64,000 nucleotides of DNA from Pseudomonadota bacterium (GTDB lineage: Bacteria; Desulfobacterota; Desulfobacteria; Desulfobacterales; JAHIVH01), in the NCBI GenBank assembly GCA_018816735.1, contig JAHIVH010000061.1, positions 412,269 through 476,268 on the forward strand, in the 5' to 3' direction. Below are positions 45,819 to 54,135 of the stretch, piece by piece. Numbering within the stretch: the first letter of the stretch is position 1; the number at the start of each line of letters is the position of its first letter. A model generated the notes under the pieces. The model made no database searches, was not told the DNA's origin, and worked only from the letters and a program-made list of their open reading frames with translations. The position numbers and the translations under genes were made by a program.

Positions 45819-46703
45819 TTACTTTTCATTATTGCCTCCTGCCGGGTTATCGAAAAATGCCAACAATCGTTTTATATAGGTATTCCTTTCCTTACCCAGG
45901 GCATCCATATGCCGCCCTTCGGAAATGATCCATATGGATTTGGGAGGGTTGGCGTTTTCATACAGCCATTTGGTATGATGAACGGGAATAACCTCATCTG
46001 CTGTGCCATGAATAAAAACGATCGGCACAGGAGAAATCCGATCAACAACCGTCCCTGGACTCTCGCTGTTCCCGATCACAAGAAAGGACAATGGCCAGTT
46101 TAAAAAAGAAATAATCGGTATTTCCCTGATTTTATCCCGGACAATACTCCGGTAGGAAAAGAAGGACGAATCGGCGATAATCGCCTGAACGCCTTCAAGC
46201 CGGTTCTTTCCCAACAGGTTGATGGCATTTGCCGCCCCAAGGCTCTGGCCCAGAACAAAGAGTTTTGTCTGATCGATGTCTGTTCGTGTTTGAATATAAT
46301 TCATGGCGGCCACGCAATCTTCATACACCCCTTTTCTGGTGGGATGCCCGTCTGACTTGCCATAGCCCCTGTAGTCAAACGTAAACAGATTGTAACCGTT
46401 TTCCGGCAGCCAGTCCACAAAGGAAAAATGGGCAGACATGTTCTGGGCATTGCCGTGAAAATGGATAACCGTGCCCATGGCCTGACCCGCAGCCGGCACA
46501 AACCAGCCATTTAAAACCGTACCATCGCCACTCTTGAAAAGAACATCCTCATACGATAGATTGTTGTTTTCCGGTGTCTGGTATTCAACATGATCCGGAT
46601 AGTAAACCATGCGTCCCACACATCCGGTCATCATCAGAATCACAGCAAAACATGAAACGGTTCTAAGCAAGGCCTTTGCTGATTCGGTTGATCCCATTTC
46701 CAT
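45819..46703 (-). CDS. Lipoprotein alpha/beta-hydrolase (BAAT/DUF-type serine hydrolase)
   Basis: 294 aa. The signal peptide ends in lipobox MTGC (about residues 25-28), so it is membrane-anchored outside the cytoplasm. The hydrolase fold is evident from HFHGNAQNMSAH (oxyanion), FTFDYRGYGKSDG, nucleophile elbow GQSLGA, IADSSFFS and IVFIHGTADEVIPVHHTK (catalytic Asp), and ISEGRHMDAL gives the His. This is the 'alpha/beta hydrolase of the FrsA/YfhR-like' pattern. Upstream lies a 73-aa membrane protein gene 16 bases away in the same direction. Substrate unknown. Confidence 0.87.
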   Translation of the reverse strand: MEMGSTESAKALLRTVSCFAVILMMTGCVGRMVYYPDHVEYQTPENNNLSYEDVLFKSGDGTVLNGWFVPAAGQAMGTVIHFHGNAQNMSAHFSFVDWLPENGYNLFTFDYRGYGKSDGHPTRKGVYEDCVAAMNYIQTRTDIDQTKLFVLGQSLGAANAINLLGKNRLEGVQAIIADSSFFSYRSIVRDKIREIPIISFLNWPLSFLVIGNSESPGTVVDRISPVPIVFIHGTADEVIPVHHTKWLYENANPPKSIWIISEGRHMDALGKERNTYIKRLLAFFDNPAGGNNEK

Positions 46704-46719
46704 TTCATTTTTCCCAAGT

Positions 46720-46941
46720 TCAGGATTTGATGTAATCTCTTATGACCTTGATGATCAAAAAAACAAAGGGAGTGGCATGTAAAAACAGATCGAATATATC
46801 CAAAGGTTTTGTCAAATTCCCGTCTCTCAGCATCAGAATTTTTTCCCACAGATGGGGCATGGGACGAAACGGCGCCAGGCCCATGAATAACGCAAGAATG
46901 ATCAATATCGGGTAGGGGAAATTGTCGATAAATCGAAACAT
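46720..46941 (-). CDS. Small two-helix membrane protein
   Basis: 73 aa. Two hydrophobic segments (PYPILIILALFMGLAPF, about 9-25; FLHATPFVFLIIKVIRDYI, about 53-71) flank a short loop with MPHLWEKILMLRDGNLTKPLDIFDL. This conserved layout is seen in small proteins of unknown role near hydrolases and transporters. Start 46941 is set by GAGGTG about eight bases upstream. Probably co-transcribed with the lipoprotein hydrolase. Confidence 0.72.
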   Translation of the reverse strand: MFRFIDNFPYPILIILALFMGLAPFRPMPHLWEKILMLRDGNLTKPLDIFDLFLHATPFVFLIIKVIRDYIKS

Positions 46942-46989
46942 AATCACATCACCTCACATTTGATAATAAACCGTTAACTGATTGTGGGC

Positions 46990-48048
46990 CTATTCCATCC
47001 CTGGATAGTGTATTTTCATGCATTGCGGGCACACACTATGGCTGATATCTGCCTGGGAATGCTCATGGATGTAAACATCAACCGATTCCCATTCGCCATC
47101 ATCCTTTCGTATTTTCTTGCAAAAAGAACATAGCGGGAGAATGCCCTTAAGGGTTTTGATTTCCGTTAAAGCACTTTTCAAATCCACAATCAATGCTTCC
47201 CTTTCCTTCTGCATTTTTTTTCTGATGGAAATTTCCTCGTTCAGTTTGGCATTTGTCTGGGTAAGTTCACGAAAAATCAGCTCATAGGGCCGCTCAATGC
47301 CGGTTTTGATGATTGCCTGATACACAAGAAAAAAGGAAAATATCTTGAAATAATGCCCCACAAGATTGGAAAACCCGTAATTGCTTATATAAACGGTAAA
47401 CGCCAGTTCGGAAACAATGGTAAATACGAATGACCATAAAATAAGTCGATAGATTGTCTTTTCAAACTGATCTTTATGAATCTGAAGAAGATACATATTC
47501 GCGACAAGTATCAGGCAAATGGCATATTCACTGTATTTTTTAAAAAGGGTCAGCCCGTTGCCCGCTACAAAGCATTCCGGAAAGACTTTCCAGTAAAAGA
47601 TGCTGGCAATCAAAAGGGCTGTGATAATGGTGTAAACCCCCACAACCTTTTCCGGTTGACTCATCCTGCCTTTGGAAAGAAAAAAAAACGCAATCATCAA
47701 AGACAGGCTTTCCATATAACGGGCAGCTATCCACAATTGGTTGGCATAGTAATCATAGTCTGTAAAAATAGGCATCCCTTTATAGGAAAGGGTATGCAAC
47801 AGATCGATGCTCCCGATAAAAAAATAGGCAATACCGATGAACAGCAAATAAGGATTTTTAATGTAATTTCTTGAATGCCATGAAATCATGAAAAGGCAAT
47901 AGGCAACCGCAATACTGAAAATTTCAGCCAAAGCATGGAAAAGCAGATAATTCACGAAGGTGGTCAAATAAAGCCCGATAAGAATGAATAGAATAACGGT
48001 AAATTTAATACCGGAATGATAATTTGACGCTTGTTTTTCGCTGGCCAT
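46990..48048 (-). CDS. MASE3-domain membrane sensor with Cys-rich C-terminal module
   Basis: 352 aa. Residues about 15-255 are the MASE3 sensor with seven or eight helices (IAYFFIGSIDLLHTLSYKG, YANQLWIAARYMESLSLMIAFF). A coiled coil (about 262-305) leads to a C-terminal module LPLCSFCKKIRKDDGEWESVDVYI...VCPQCMKIHYPG with two CxxC pairs. This module is common at the ends of desulfobacterial signalling proteins and looks metal-binding. No GGDEF, kinase or receiver domain follows, so the output is unclear. AAGGAA precedes ATG 48048. Single-gene unit between the small membrane protein and the YgiQ gene. Confidence 0.82.
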   Translation of the reverse strand: MASEKQASNYHSGIKFTVILFILIGLYLTTFVNYLLFHALAEIFSIAVAYCLFMISWHSRNYIKNPYLLFIGIAYFFIGSIDLLHTLSYKGMPIFTDYDYYANQLWIAARYMESLSLMIAFFFLSKGRMSQPEKVVGVYTIITALLIASIFYWKVFPECFVAGNGLTLFKKYSEYAICLILVANMYLLQIHKDQFEKTIYRLILWSFVFTIVSELAFTVYISNYGFSNLVGHYFKIFSFFLVYQAIIKTGIERPYELIFRELTQTNAKLNEEISIRKKMQKEREALIVDLKSALTEIKTLKGILPLCSFCKKIRKDDGEWESVDVYIHEHSQADISHSVCPQCMKIHYPGME

Positions 48049-48256
48049 ATTGGGTTCCTTTTCGGATGATGGGCCGGTCTGGTTGATTAAAGACAGGGAT
48101 TTTTATCGGTAACCAGAAAATGGATTTCAATATAATGGATTATCGGACCATTTTCAATACCATAAAGATTACCGTGCGCTATCGAACAATTCTGTTTGCA
48201 AAAAATCCGTGTTTTGCATAAGACCCATAAAAAAAAGGATCGAAAAGGAAAAACGG

Positions 48257-50011
48257 ATGTTTATCCCCACAACACGAAATGAAATTGAAACGCTTGGCTG
48301 GCAGGCGCTTGATATCATCCTGGTCACAGGCGACAGCTATATCGATTCTCCGTTTATTGGCGTTTCCATGATCGGAAAAATTCTGCTCAATGCCGGCTTT
48401 CGTGTGGGAATCATAGCCCAGCCTGATCTGTCATCTGAAAAAGATATCAAAAGGCTTGGCGAACCTGAACTGTTCTGGGGGGTGACGGGTGGATGCGTGG
48501 ATTCCATGATCGCCAACCGGACGGCATCGGGCAAAAAAAGAAAAACCGACGATTATACCCCAGGCGGAGAGAACACCCGCAGGCCGGACCGTGCGGTTAT
48601 TGTTTACACCAACCTCATCCGCCAATACTTCAAAAACACCGTACCGGTTGTCTTGGGTGGGATCGAAGCTTGCCTGAGACGCGTGGCCCATTATGATTTC
48701 TGGTCAAATGGGATACGCAAATCGATTCTGTTTGATGCCAAAGCCACCTACCTTCTCTATGGGATGGCCGATCGATCGATCCTTGAACTGGCGACCGCAT
48801 TAAAGGAAAAAACAGACCCCAGATCTATCCGGGGACTTTGTTATATTGATAAGGAAAAACCGGAAGAGGCCCTCCGCCTGCCGTCTTTCGATGAGGTCAT
48901 GGCAGACAAACTTGCCTTTACGGAAATGTTTCATCTGTTTTACCAGAACAACGATCCTCTGACAGCCCGAACACTTTACCAGCAACAGGACGCAAGATAT
49001 CTGGTTCAAAATCCGCCGGCCCGTTATCTCGCGACAGAAGAACTCGATCAGGTATACGGCCTTGACTTTGAGCGGGACCTTCATCCCTATTACAAACGAT
49101 CAGGTGATGTCCGCGCGCTTGACACCATCCGGTTTTCAATCACCACCCACAGAGGATGCTATGGCGAATGCAATTTCTGTGCGATTTCCACACATCAGGG
49201 ACGAACGGTCCGGTGGCGAAGTGAAAAATCGATCATTAAGGAAGCTGAAGCAATGGTCAGCCATCCGTTATTCAAGGGAACCATTCTGGATGCGGGCGGT
49301 CCAACCGCCAACATGTATGGCATTGAATGTACGTTAAAAACCAAAAAAGGAAGCTGCAAGGACAAGAGATGTCTTTTTCCGAATGTGTGCCCATCATTGT
49401 CTGTCAATCACAAAAAACAGATCGACCTCCTGAATAAACTTCACCGTATTCCCGGTGTAAAACACGTATTCGTAGCCTCAGGCATCCGCTACGACATGAT
49501 TCTCTCCGACAAAAAATTCGGCGCAGCCTATCTTGAAGCCCTTCTTTCCCGGCATGTATCCGGTCAGATGAAAATCGCACCGGAACATACGGAAGAGCAT
49601 GTGCTAAACCTGATGGGAAAGCCTTCTTCGGATTCGCTCATTGAATTCAAAAATGTATTTGACAGGCTTTCGAAAAAAACGGAAAGAAAGCAATTTCTCA
49701 CCTATTACATGATTGCCGCCTATCCGGGATGCCGGGAAAAAGATATGGCAAATCTGAAATCCTTTGCCACAAGACATTTAAAAATCATCCCCCGGCAAAT
49801 CCAGACCTTTACCCCCTCACCTTCCACGTATGCCACACTCATGTATTACACGGGAAAAGATCCCTTTTCCGGCAAACCGCTTTTTGTGGAAAAAACCTTC
49901 TCAGGCAGAGAGAAGCAAAAATCGATCGTGCTGGAGAGCCTTAAAAAAGACCCTCCCAGACCCTATATTAGAAAACCGGGCCCCATTTGGACCAAACGAG
50001 GCAAAAAATAA
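48257..50011 (+). CDS. YgiQ-family radical SAM protein
   Basis: 584 aa. The N-terminal cobalamin-binding-like region (DIILVTGDSYIDSPFIGVSMIGKIL, GFRVGIIAQPD) precedes the radical SAM core with the [4Fe-4S] motif CxxxCxxC (GCYGECNFCAIS, about residues 308-320). The C-terminal PxxxTYAT and DPPRPYIRKPG features are typical of YgiQ. The family's reaction is unknown. Start 48257 is supported by AAGGA eight bases upstream; the longer frame begins at GTG with no site. Monocistronic: a MASE3 gene diverges on the left and a kinase gene converges on the right. Confidence 0.92.
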   Translation: MFIPTTRNEIETLGWQALDIILVTGDSYIDSPFIGVSMIGKILLNAGFRVGIIAQPDLSSEKDIKRLGEPELFWGVTGGCVDSMIANRTASGKKRKTDDYTPGGENTRRPDRAVIVYTNLIRQYFKNTVPVVLGGIEACLRRVAHYDFWSNGIRKSILFDAKATYLLYGMADRSILELATALKEKTDPRSIRGLCYIDKEKPEEALRLPSFDEVMADKLAFTEMFHLFYQNNDPLTARTLYQQQDARYLVQNPPARYLATEELDQVYGLDFERDLHPYYKRSGDVRALDTIRFSITTHRGCYGECNFCAISTHQGRTVRWRSEKSIIKEAEAMVSHPLFKGTILDAGGPTANMYGIECTLKTKKGSCKDKRCLFPNVCPSLSVNHKKQIDLLNKLHRIPGVKHVFVASGIRYDMILSDKKFGAAYLEALLSRHVSGQMKIAPEHTEEHVLNLMGKPSSDSLIEFKNVFDRLSKKTERKQFLTYYMIAAYPGCREKDMANLKSFATRHLKIIPRQIQTFTPSPSTYATLMYYTGKDPFSGKPLFVEKTFSGREKQKSIVLESLKKDPPRPYIRKPGPIWTKRGKK

Positions 50012-50150
50012 GGAACGTTTGATACATTGGTTGAAGATTTGATAAGCCAGGTGTTGGCTGGTGATGGCGTTGAGGGCAATATCACTGCCTCCGAAAACAA
50101 AGAATGTCCTGAAGCTCAGAATTGAATGAAAAGATTTGTGTTATTATAAA

Positions 50151-50181
50151 CCTCTGTGGCTCTCTGTGTTCTCGGTGGTGA
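50151..50181. repeat. CTCTGTG-type short imperfect tandem repeat
   Basis: Three imperfect copies of an eight- to ten-base word: CTCTGTGG, CTCTGTGT and CTCGGTGG. Similar words occur in intergenic regions of many bacterial genomes. It lies 26 bases beyond the stop of the REC-kinase gene; function unknown. Confidence 0.6.
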
Positions 50182-50206
50182 GATTATGTTATTTCTATAT
50201 TTACGC

Positions 50207-52129
50207 CTATTTGCAGTAAGCATGTTTCCGGGGAATCATCACCGTAAATGTCGACCCTTCTCCCTGGGTTGAGGTTACATGGATCTTGCCGCCATGCTCC
50301 TGAATAATTTTCTCGGACACGAAAAGCCCGATCCCGGTTCCCTTGGTTTTCTTGGACGAATAGAACAGCGTAAAAAGGTTTTTCATCATTTCCGGATTCA
50401 TACCGATGCCGTTGTCCGTGATCCTGAAACATACTTCCGTGTCTGAACCGTCTATGTCAATGGTGATTTCATGTTCACGCCCTGATTGATCTTCTTTAAC
50501 TGCATCGATGGCATTTTCGAGGATGTTCAACAGAGCACCGGTCAATACCGCCACGTCCGCCTCAAATTCTCCTGCAACCGCATTCAAATTTTTCCGTATA
50601 TGGATCCCATCCTGGGCCATTTTCTGTTCGATGCCCTTGAACAGGTCATCGGCAAATATCTTTAGATCAACGGATGTTAGGCTCAACTCCCTTTTTTTTG
50701 CATAATAAAGAATATCCAGAACCATCTTCCGGATGCGTTCAATCCGGCTGGTGATGATCTCCCAGCCTTCTTTGAGAAGCTCCGGTTTGTTATCGGAAAG
50801 GCCCTGGTTTGCCAGATACATGCCGCCATCGACGCCGGTCAACAATCCTTTCATATTGTGAGAAATACTCCCTACAAGCAATCCCAGTGAGGCAAGGTGT
50901 TCATGAAGTTTTTTGATTTCCGTGACATTGGTTGACATTTCCATCACCCGTTCCACATTGCCTGCATCGTCAAAAAGAGGCGCTGTGCGGATAAGCACAT
51001 CATACGCATCCCCGCCTTTTGAGGTTACGGTTGTTTCGAGGTGGTGCGTGTTTCCGTCGGAAAAGGTCTTGATGACCGGGCAGTCATCGCACGGCTCGCT
51101 TCTTTTCTTATACGCCTGATAGCAGGACAAATTGTCGTTATAGGGGAAATCATTTCTGAACAGCTGATTGGCCTCGACAATCTTCAAACTTTTGTCCTGA
51201 ACGGAAATATAACAGGGCGCATTATCGAACAATTTTTTATACTGCTGCCTGACAGACTGGAGTTCCTTTCTGAGCTTTTTGACTTCTGTCATGTCTGCGG
51301 ACAACTCCAGAACATAAGTAATCTCACCGTCATTTCCCCGGATGGGGGCCGTGTAAACAAGAACCGGAAGGCGTTCGCCGCTTTGGTCTAAAAACTTCTC
51401 TTCACTTTTCTGTGCCATCCCGGTTTGAAACGTTTCCTGGACAGCCGAATTTCCGCTTTTTTGAGCGGTCTGGTTGATTTCTGTGATCGATTTCCCGATC
51501 TGATCACAGATCGATGTCTGATAGAATTGATTGGCGGAAACGAGTTGAAGATTCTTATTGTAAACAGCCACAAAAAAAGGGAGTTCATTTAAATAACCCG
51601 CCTCTCCCGTGTCCAGAAGATTGGAAAGGCCTTTCATGGCCACGGCAAGCCCTTCATAGGTTTGGCCGATCGCAGAGAGTCTTTCCATTTCAATAATTTT
51701 CTCGGACTTTTCTTTGACGAGCTGCTCCAGATTCTCCGTATATTCCGCAATCTTTTTTCGATGGGAGATTTTCTCTTTAGCGCGGTTTAAAGCGATATCC
51801 AGAATATCATCATTCACAGGCTTGGTGATAAAGTCAGTGGCTTCAAACTGAATACTTTTGATGGCCAGATCAATATCCCCATGGCCCGTGATCATGATGA
51901 CTTCCGTGTCCGGATTTTCCGTTTTGATTGCCTGGAGCAGTACAATTCCGGACATGCCCGGCATCTTGATATCAGATAGTACAATATCCGGCCGGACCTC
52001 TTGATGGATTTTCAGCGCCTGTTTGGCGTTTGATGCTGTATAGACATCATATCCTCTGTCTGCAAGGGAAATGCCCAGTACTTTTCGAATACCTGATTCA
52101 TCATCAACAAGAAGAATGGAAAGCGTCAT
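50207..52129 (-). CDS. REC-PAS-PAS-histidine kinase
   Basis: 640 aa, cytoplasmic. A receiver domain (1-120; VDDES, phospho-acceptor D in LSDIKMPG, T in MITGHG, K in TKPV) leads to a coiled coil, then two PAS-type segments (about 160-285 and 295-410). The second contains SCYQAYKKRSEPCDDCPVIKTF, a Cys-rich loop suited to redox or metal sensing. Next come HisKA with the H in SISHNMKGLLTGVDGG and an ATPase domain (LNILENAIDAV, DNGIGM, GTGIGLFVSE). It follows the NifX-like gene by 83 bases, pointing the same way as the ORP-type cluster, so it may sense its redox state. AAGAGACC precedes ATG 52129. Confidence 0.87.
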   Translation of the reverse strand: MTLSILLVDDESGIRKVLGISLADRGYDVYTASNAKQALKIHQEVRPDIVLSDIKMPGMSGIVLLQAIKTENPDTEVIMITGHGDIDLAIKSIQFEATDFITKPVNDDILDIALNRAKEKISHRKKIAEYTENLEQLVKEKSEKIIEMERLSAIGQTYEGLAVAMKGLSNLLDTGEAGYLNELPFFVAVYNKNLQLVSANQFYQTSICDQIGKSITEINQTAQKSGNSAVQETFQTGMAQKSEEKFLDQSGERLPVLVYTAPIRGNDGEITYVLELSADMTEVKKLRKELQSVRQQYKKLFDNAPCYISVQDKSLKIVEANQLFRNDFPYNDNLSCYQAYKKRSEPCDDCPVIKTFSDGNTHHLETTVTSKGGDAYDVLIRTAPLFDDAGNVERVMEMSTNVTEIKKLHEHLASLGLLVGSISHNMKGLLTGVDGGMYLANQGLSDNKPELLKEGWEIITSRIERIRKMVLDILYYAKKRELSLTSVDLKIFADDLFKGIEQKMAQDGIHIRKNLNAVAGEFEADVAVLTGALLNILENAIDAVKEDQSGREHEITIDIDGSDTEVCFRITDNGIGMNPEMMKNLFTLFYSSKKTKGTGIGLFVSEKIIQEHGGKIHVTSTQGEGSTFTVMIPRKHAYCK

Positions 52130-52212
52130 GGAGGTCTCTTAGCATGGCGTACCGGATGATTCTCTCATCTGAAAATCCGTCTTGATCAAATGCATCAGGC
52201 CCCCTATTTTTT

Positions 52213-52572
52213 TTACCAGTGCCCCTCCACATTTGCATCTTCGGCAAATTGATATTTGCCATTCAGAAATTCTTTGACAGCATCTCCGACACAACCGGTT
52301 ACATTGTTCACAACCTTGATGTTTGCAGCGTTCAGTGTTTTGAATGCATTGGGACCGCAAAAACCGGTCAACAGCACTTCTGCATCTTTTTCACTGATAC
52401 TGGTGGCAGCCTGAATTCCGGCGCCTTTAAACGCGTTTACGTTATTCTGATTGTCCACAGTTTCATATGAAAATGTTTCCGAGTCAACAACAATTATGTA
52501 TGCTGCCCGGCCGAACCGTGGATCGACTTCCGATTCAAGGGTTTTTCCCGTAGAAGTAACCGCTATTTTCAT
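52213..52572 (-). CDS. NifX/NifB-C-like protein of the ORP type
   Basis: 119 aa of the dinitrogenase iron-molybdenum cofactor biosynthesis (NifX/NifB-C) fold: MKIAVTSTGKTLESEVDPRFGRAAYIIVVD, then VLLTGFCGPNAFKTLNAANIKVV and GCVGDAVKEF. The family binds metal-sulfur clusters, and short members without NifB are used by the orange-protein system of sulfate reducers. Two Cys (FCGPN, GCVGD) and a C-terminal His (VEGHW) may be ligands. No nitrogenase genes lie near. AGGGAGG precedes ATG 52572. It is the gene after 241 bases containing inverted repeats, so it may have its own promoter. Confidence 0.87.
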   Translation of the reverse strand: MKIAVTSTGKTLESEVDPRFGRAAYIIVVDSETFSYETVDNQNNVNAFKGAGIQAATSISEKDAEVLLTGFCGPNAFKTLNAANIKVVNNVTGCVGDAVKEFLNGKYQFAEDANVEGHW

Positions 52573-52596
52573 TTACTTAACCTCCCTGATAGAAAC

Positions 52597-52745
52597 TATA
52601 AACTGGAAACAAGAAACTTGATAGTCTCGTAAATAGTGAACAGTAAACAGTGAATGGGTTATATATGGTATAGACCCAATTGCTGAACACAATATGTGTA
52701 CTGCTAACTGTTCACCGCTTACTTTTTACTGTTGTATCAAACTTG
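52597..52745. repeat. Inverted pair of GTGAACAGTAAACAGTGAA-like words between NifX-like genes
   Basis: The left arm around 52635-52653 reads GTGAACAGTAAACAGTGAA; the right arm around 52704-52731 is an inverted imperfect counterpart (ACTGTTCACCGCTTAC, then TTTTTACTGTT). It could fold in RNA or be a remnant mobile repeat. Directly beyond, GAAAATG-TG-CATTTTC at 52755-52770 is a shorter perfect dyad, a possible operator or terminator for the gene ending at 52814. Nothing else is seen in 52573-52813. Confidence 0.5.
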
Positions 52746-52813
52746 ATTTGCAAAGAAAATGTGCATTTTCAATGCTTTTTTATAGTATCCAGGTATAGTT
52801 TCAAGTCTCTTAT

Positions 52814-53200
52814 TTAGTGACCGCCTCCGCCGCCGCAAACCTGATCATCTGAAATCATCTGAAGCCTGCCATTGATCAGGTCTTCCACAACCGGTCTGAT
52901 ATCTGCACGTTCAGCATCATGATAGACATCAATGCCCACATTTTTGAATCCCATCAACGGCCGCATACCAATGCCACCCACAATCAGCCTGTTCACCTGG
53001 TTATCTGCCAGCAGATTGACAGGGACCATGCATCCACCCTGGACATGACTTACATTTTGCAAGATAGATACTTTCTTGATTTCACCTTTTTCCACATCAA
53101 TCAGTGTGAACACATCGCAATGCCCAAAATGTCCGGCGCGTTGACCATCCAGACCACCTTCGTTTACTGATGGAACGGCAATTCTATATTTTTCTGACAT
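52814..53200 (-). CDS. NifX/NifB-C-like protein with His/Cys-rich tail
   Basis: 128 aa of the same fold as the 119-aa protein downstream: RIAVPSVNEGGLDGQRAGHFGHCDVFTLID, then NRLIVGGIGMRPLMGFKNVGIDVY. The HFGHCD box and the C-terminal CGGGGGH are likely metal or cluster ligands. Similar proteins with a GGGGGH tail belong to the ORP (MTH1175-like) family. GGAGG precedes ATG 53200 and the MinD-like gene ends 16 bases upstream, so it is the fourth gene of the left-hand sigma-54 operon. Confidence 0.88.
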   Translation of the reverse strand: MSEKYRIAVPSVNEGGLDGQRAGHFGHCDVFTLIDVEKGEIKKVSILQNVSHVQGGCMVPVNLLADNQVNRLIVGGIGMRPLMGFKNVGIDVYHDAERADIRPVVEDLINGRLQMISDDQVCGGGGGH

Positions 53201-53216
53201 ACTTCCTTTTCCTCCT

Positions 53217-54128
53217 TTATTTAATTATTTCTTTAAATATGATGTTCTGCTTGCCACGACTGGTTTCCAGTCTCTCCCTGATATGCTGCCAGAGCATTTC
53301 AATCCCCCTTGATGTCTTTGACGCTTGGTTATATTCAAAAAGGGTCTGCCCCTTTACCATGGCTTTTGTAAAGTCACTGTCAAAAGGAATTTTACCGACA
53401 ACCGGCGCATTCATTACTTTCGCCTTTTCTTCGATCTTTGAAGACATGGTCTCATTCAAATCAAACTTGTTGATACATACCATGGCAGGGATTTGAAAAT
53501 GCCTGCAGAGTTCAAGCACCCTGCCCATATCATGTATTCCCGAAACGGTGGGCTCGGAAACAATCAATATGGCGGTAGCCCCGGACATGGAAGCGATTAC
53601 CGGGCATCCCACACCAGGAGGCCCGTCTGTAATGATGAGGTCAAATCCTTTGACTTCTGCGATGCGTTTGGCTTCTTTTCTGACTTGTGCGACCAATTTG
53701 CCTGAATTTTCCTCAGCTACGCCAAGGCTTGCATGAATCATAGGGCCAAAACGGGTATCGGATTCAAACCATTGCCCGCAGGTTTTTAACGGGAAATCGA
53801 TGGCCTTTTCCGGACACAGATAGGCGCACACCCCGCAGCCCTCACAGGCAATTTCATCTATTGTAAAATCGTCTCTGATCGCATGCCATTTGCATAGTTC
53901 CCTGCAATAGCCGCATTCCGTACACAATTCCTTCTTGCTGACGGCAATACGCCCACCCTGAAAATCATGGGTTGAAATAATGGCAGGATTCATGATCAAA
54001 TGAAGATCCGCAGCATCCACATCCGCATCACACATGATCTTGTCGTTCGACAGCGCGGATAACGCCGCCATCAATGTTGTTTTTCCTGTGCCACCTTTGC
54101 CGCTTATAACAACCAGTTCCTTCACCAT
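53217..54128 (-). CDS. MinD-like P-loop ATPase with 2[4Fe-4S] ferredoxin insert (ORP type)
   Basis: 303 aa. Walker A deviant SGKGGTGKTT near residue 10; switch DADVDAADLH; a bacterial ferredoxin insert with CTECGYCRELCKWH and CEGCGVCAYLCPE (two CxxCxxCxxxC clusters, about 68-112); GPPGVGCPVIASMSG further on. It is one of a pair with the next gene. Such Fe-S MinD ATPases are core members of the sulfate-reducer orange-protein cluster and probably load or move a metal cluster by ATP. Start 54128 is chosen because the longer frame from 54161 runs into the upstream gene. It lies eight bases after the stop of its paralogue. Confidence 0.9.
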   Translation of the reverse strand: MVKELVVISGKGGTGKTTLMAALSALSNDKIMCDADVDAADLHLIMNPAIISTHDFQGGRIAVSKKELCTECGYCRELCKWHAIRDDFTIDEIACEGCGVCAYLCPEKAIDFPLKTCGQWFESDTRFGPMIHASLGVAEENSGKLVAQVRKEAKRIAEVKGFDLIITDGPPGVGCPVIASMSGATAILIVSEPTVSGIHDMGRVLELCRHFQIPAMVCINKFDLNETMSSKIEEKAKVMNAPVVGKIPFDSDFTKAMVKGQTLFEYNQASKTSRGIEMLWQHIRERLETSRGKQNIIFKEIIK

Positions 54129-54135
54129 ATCTGAC

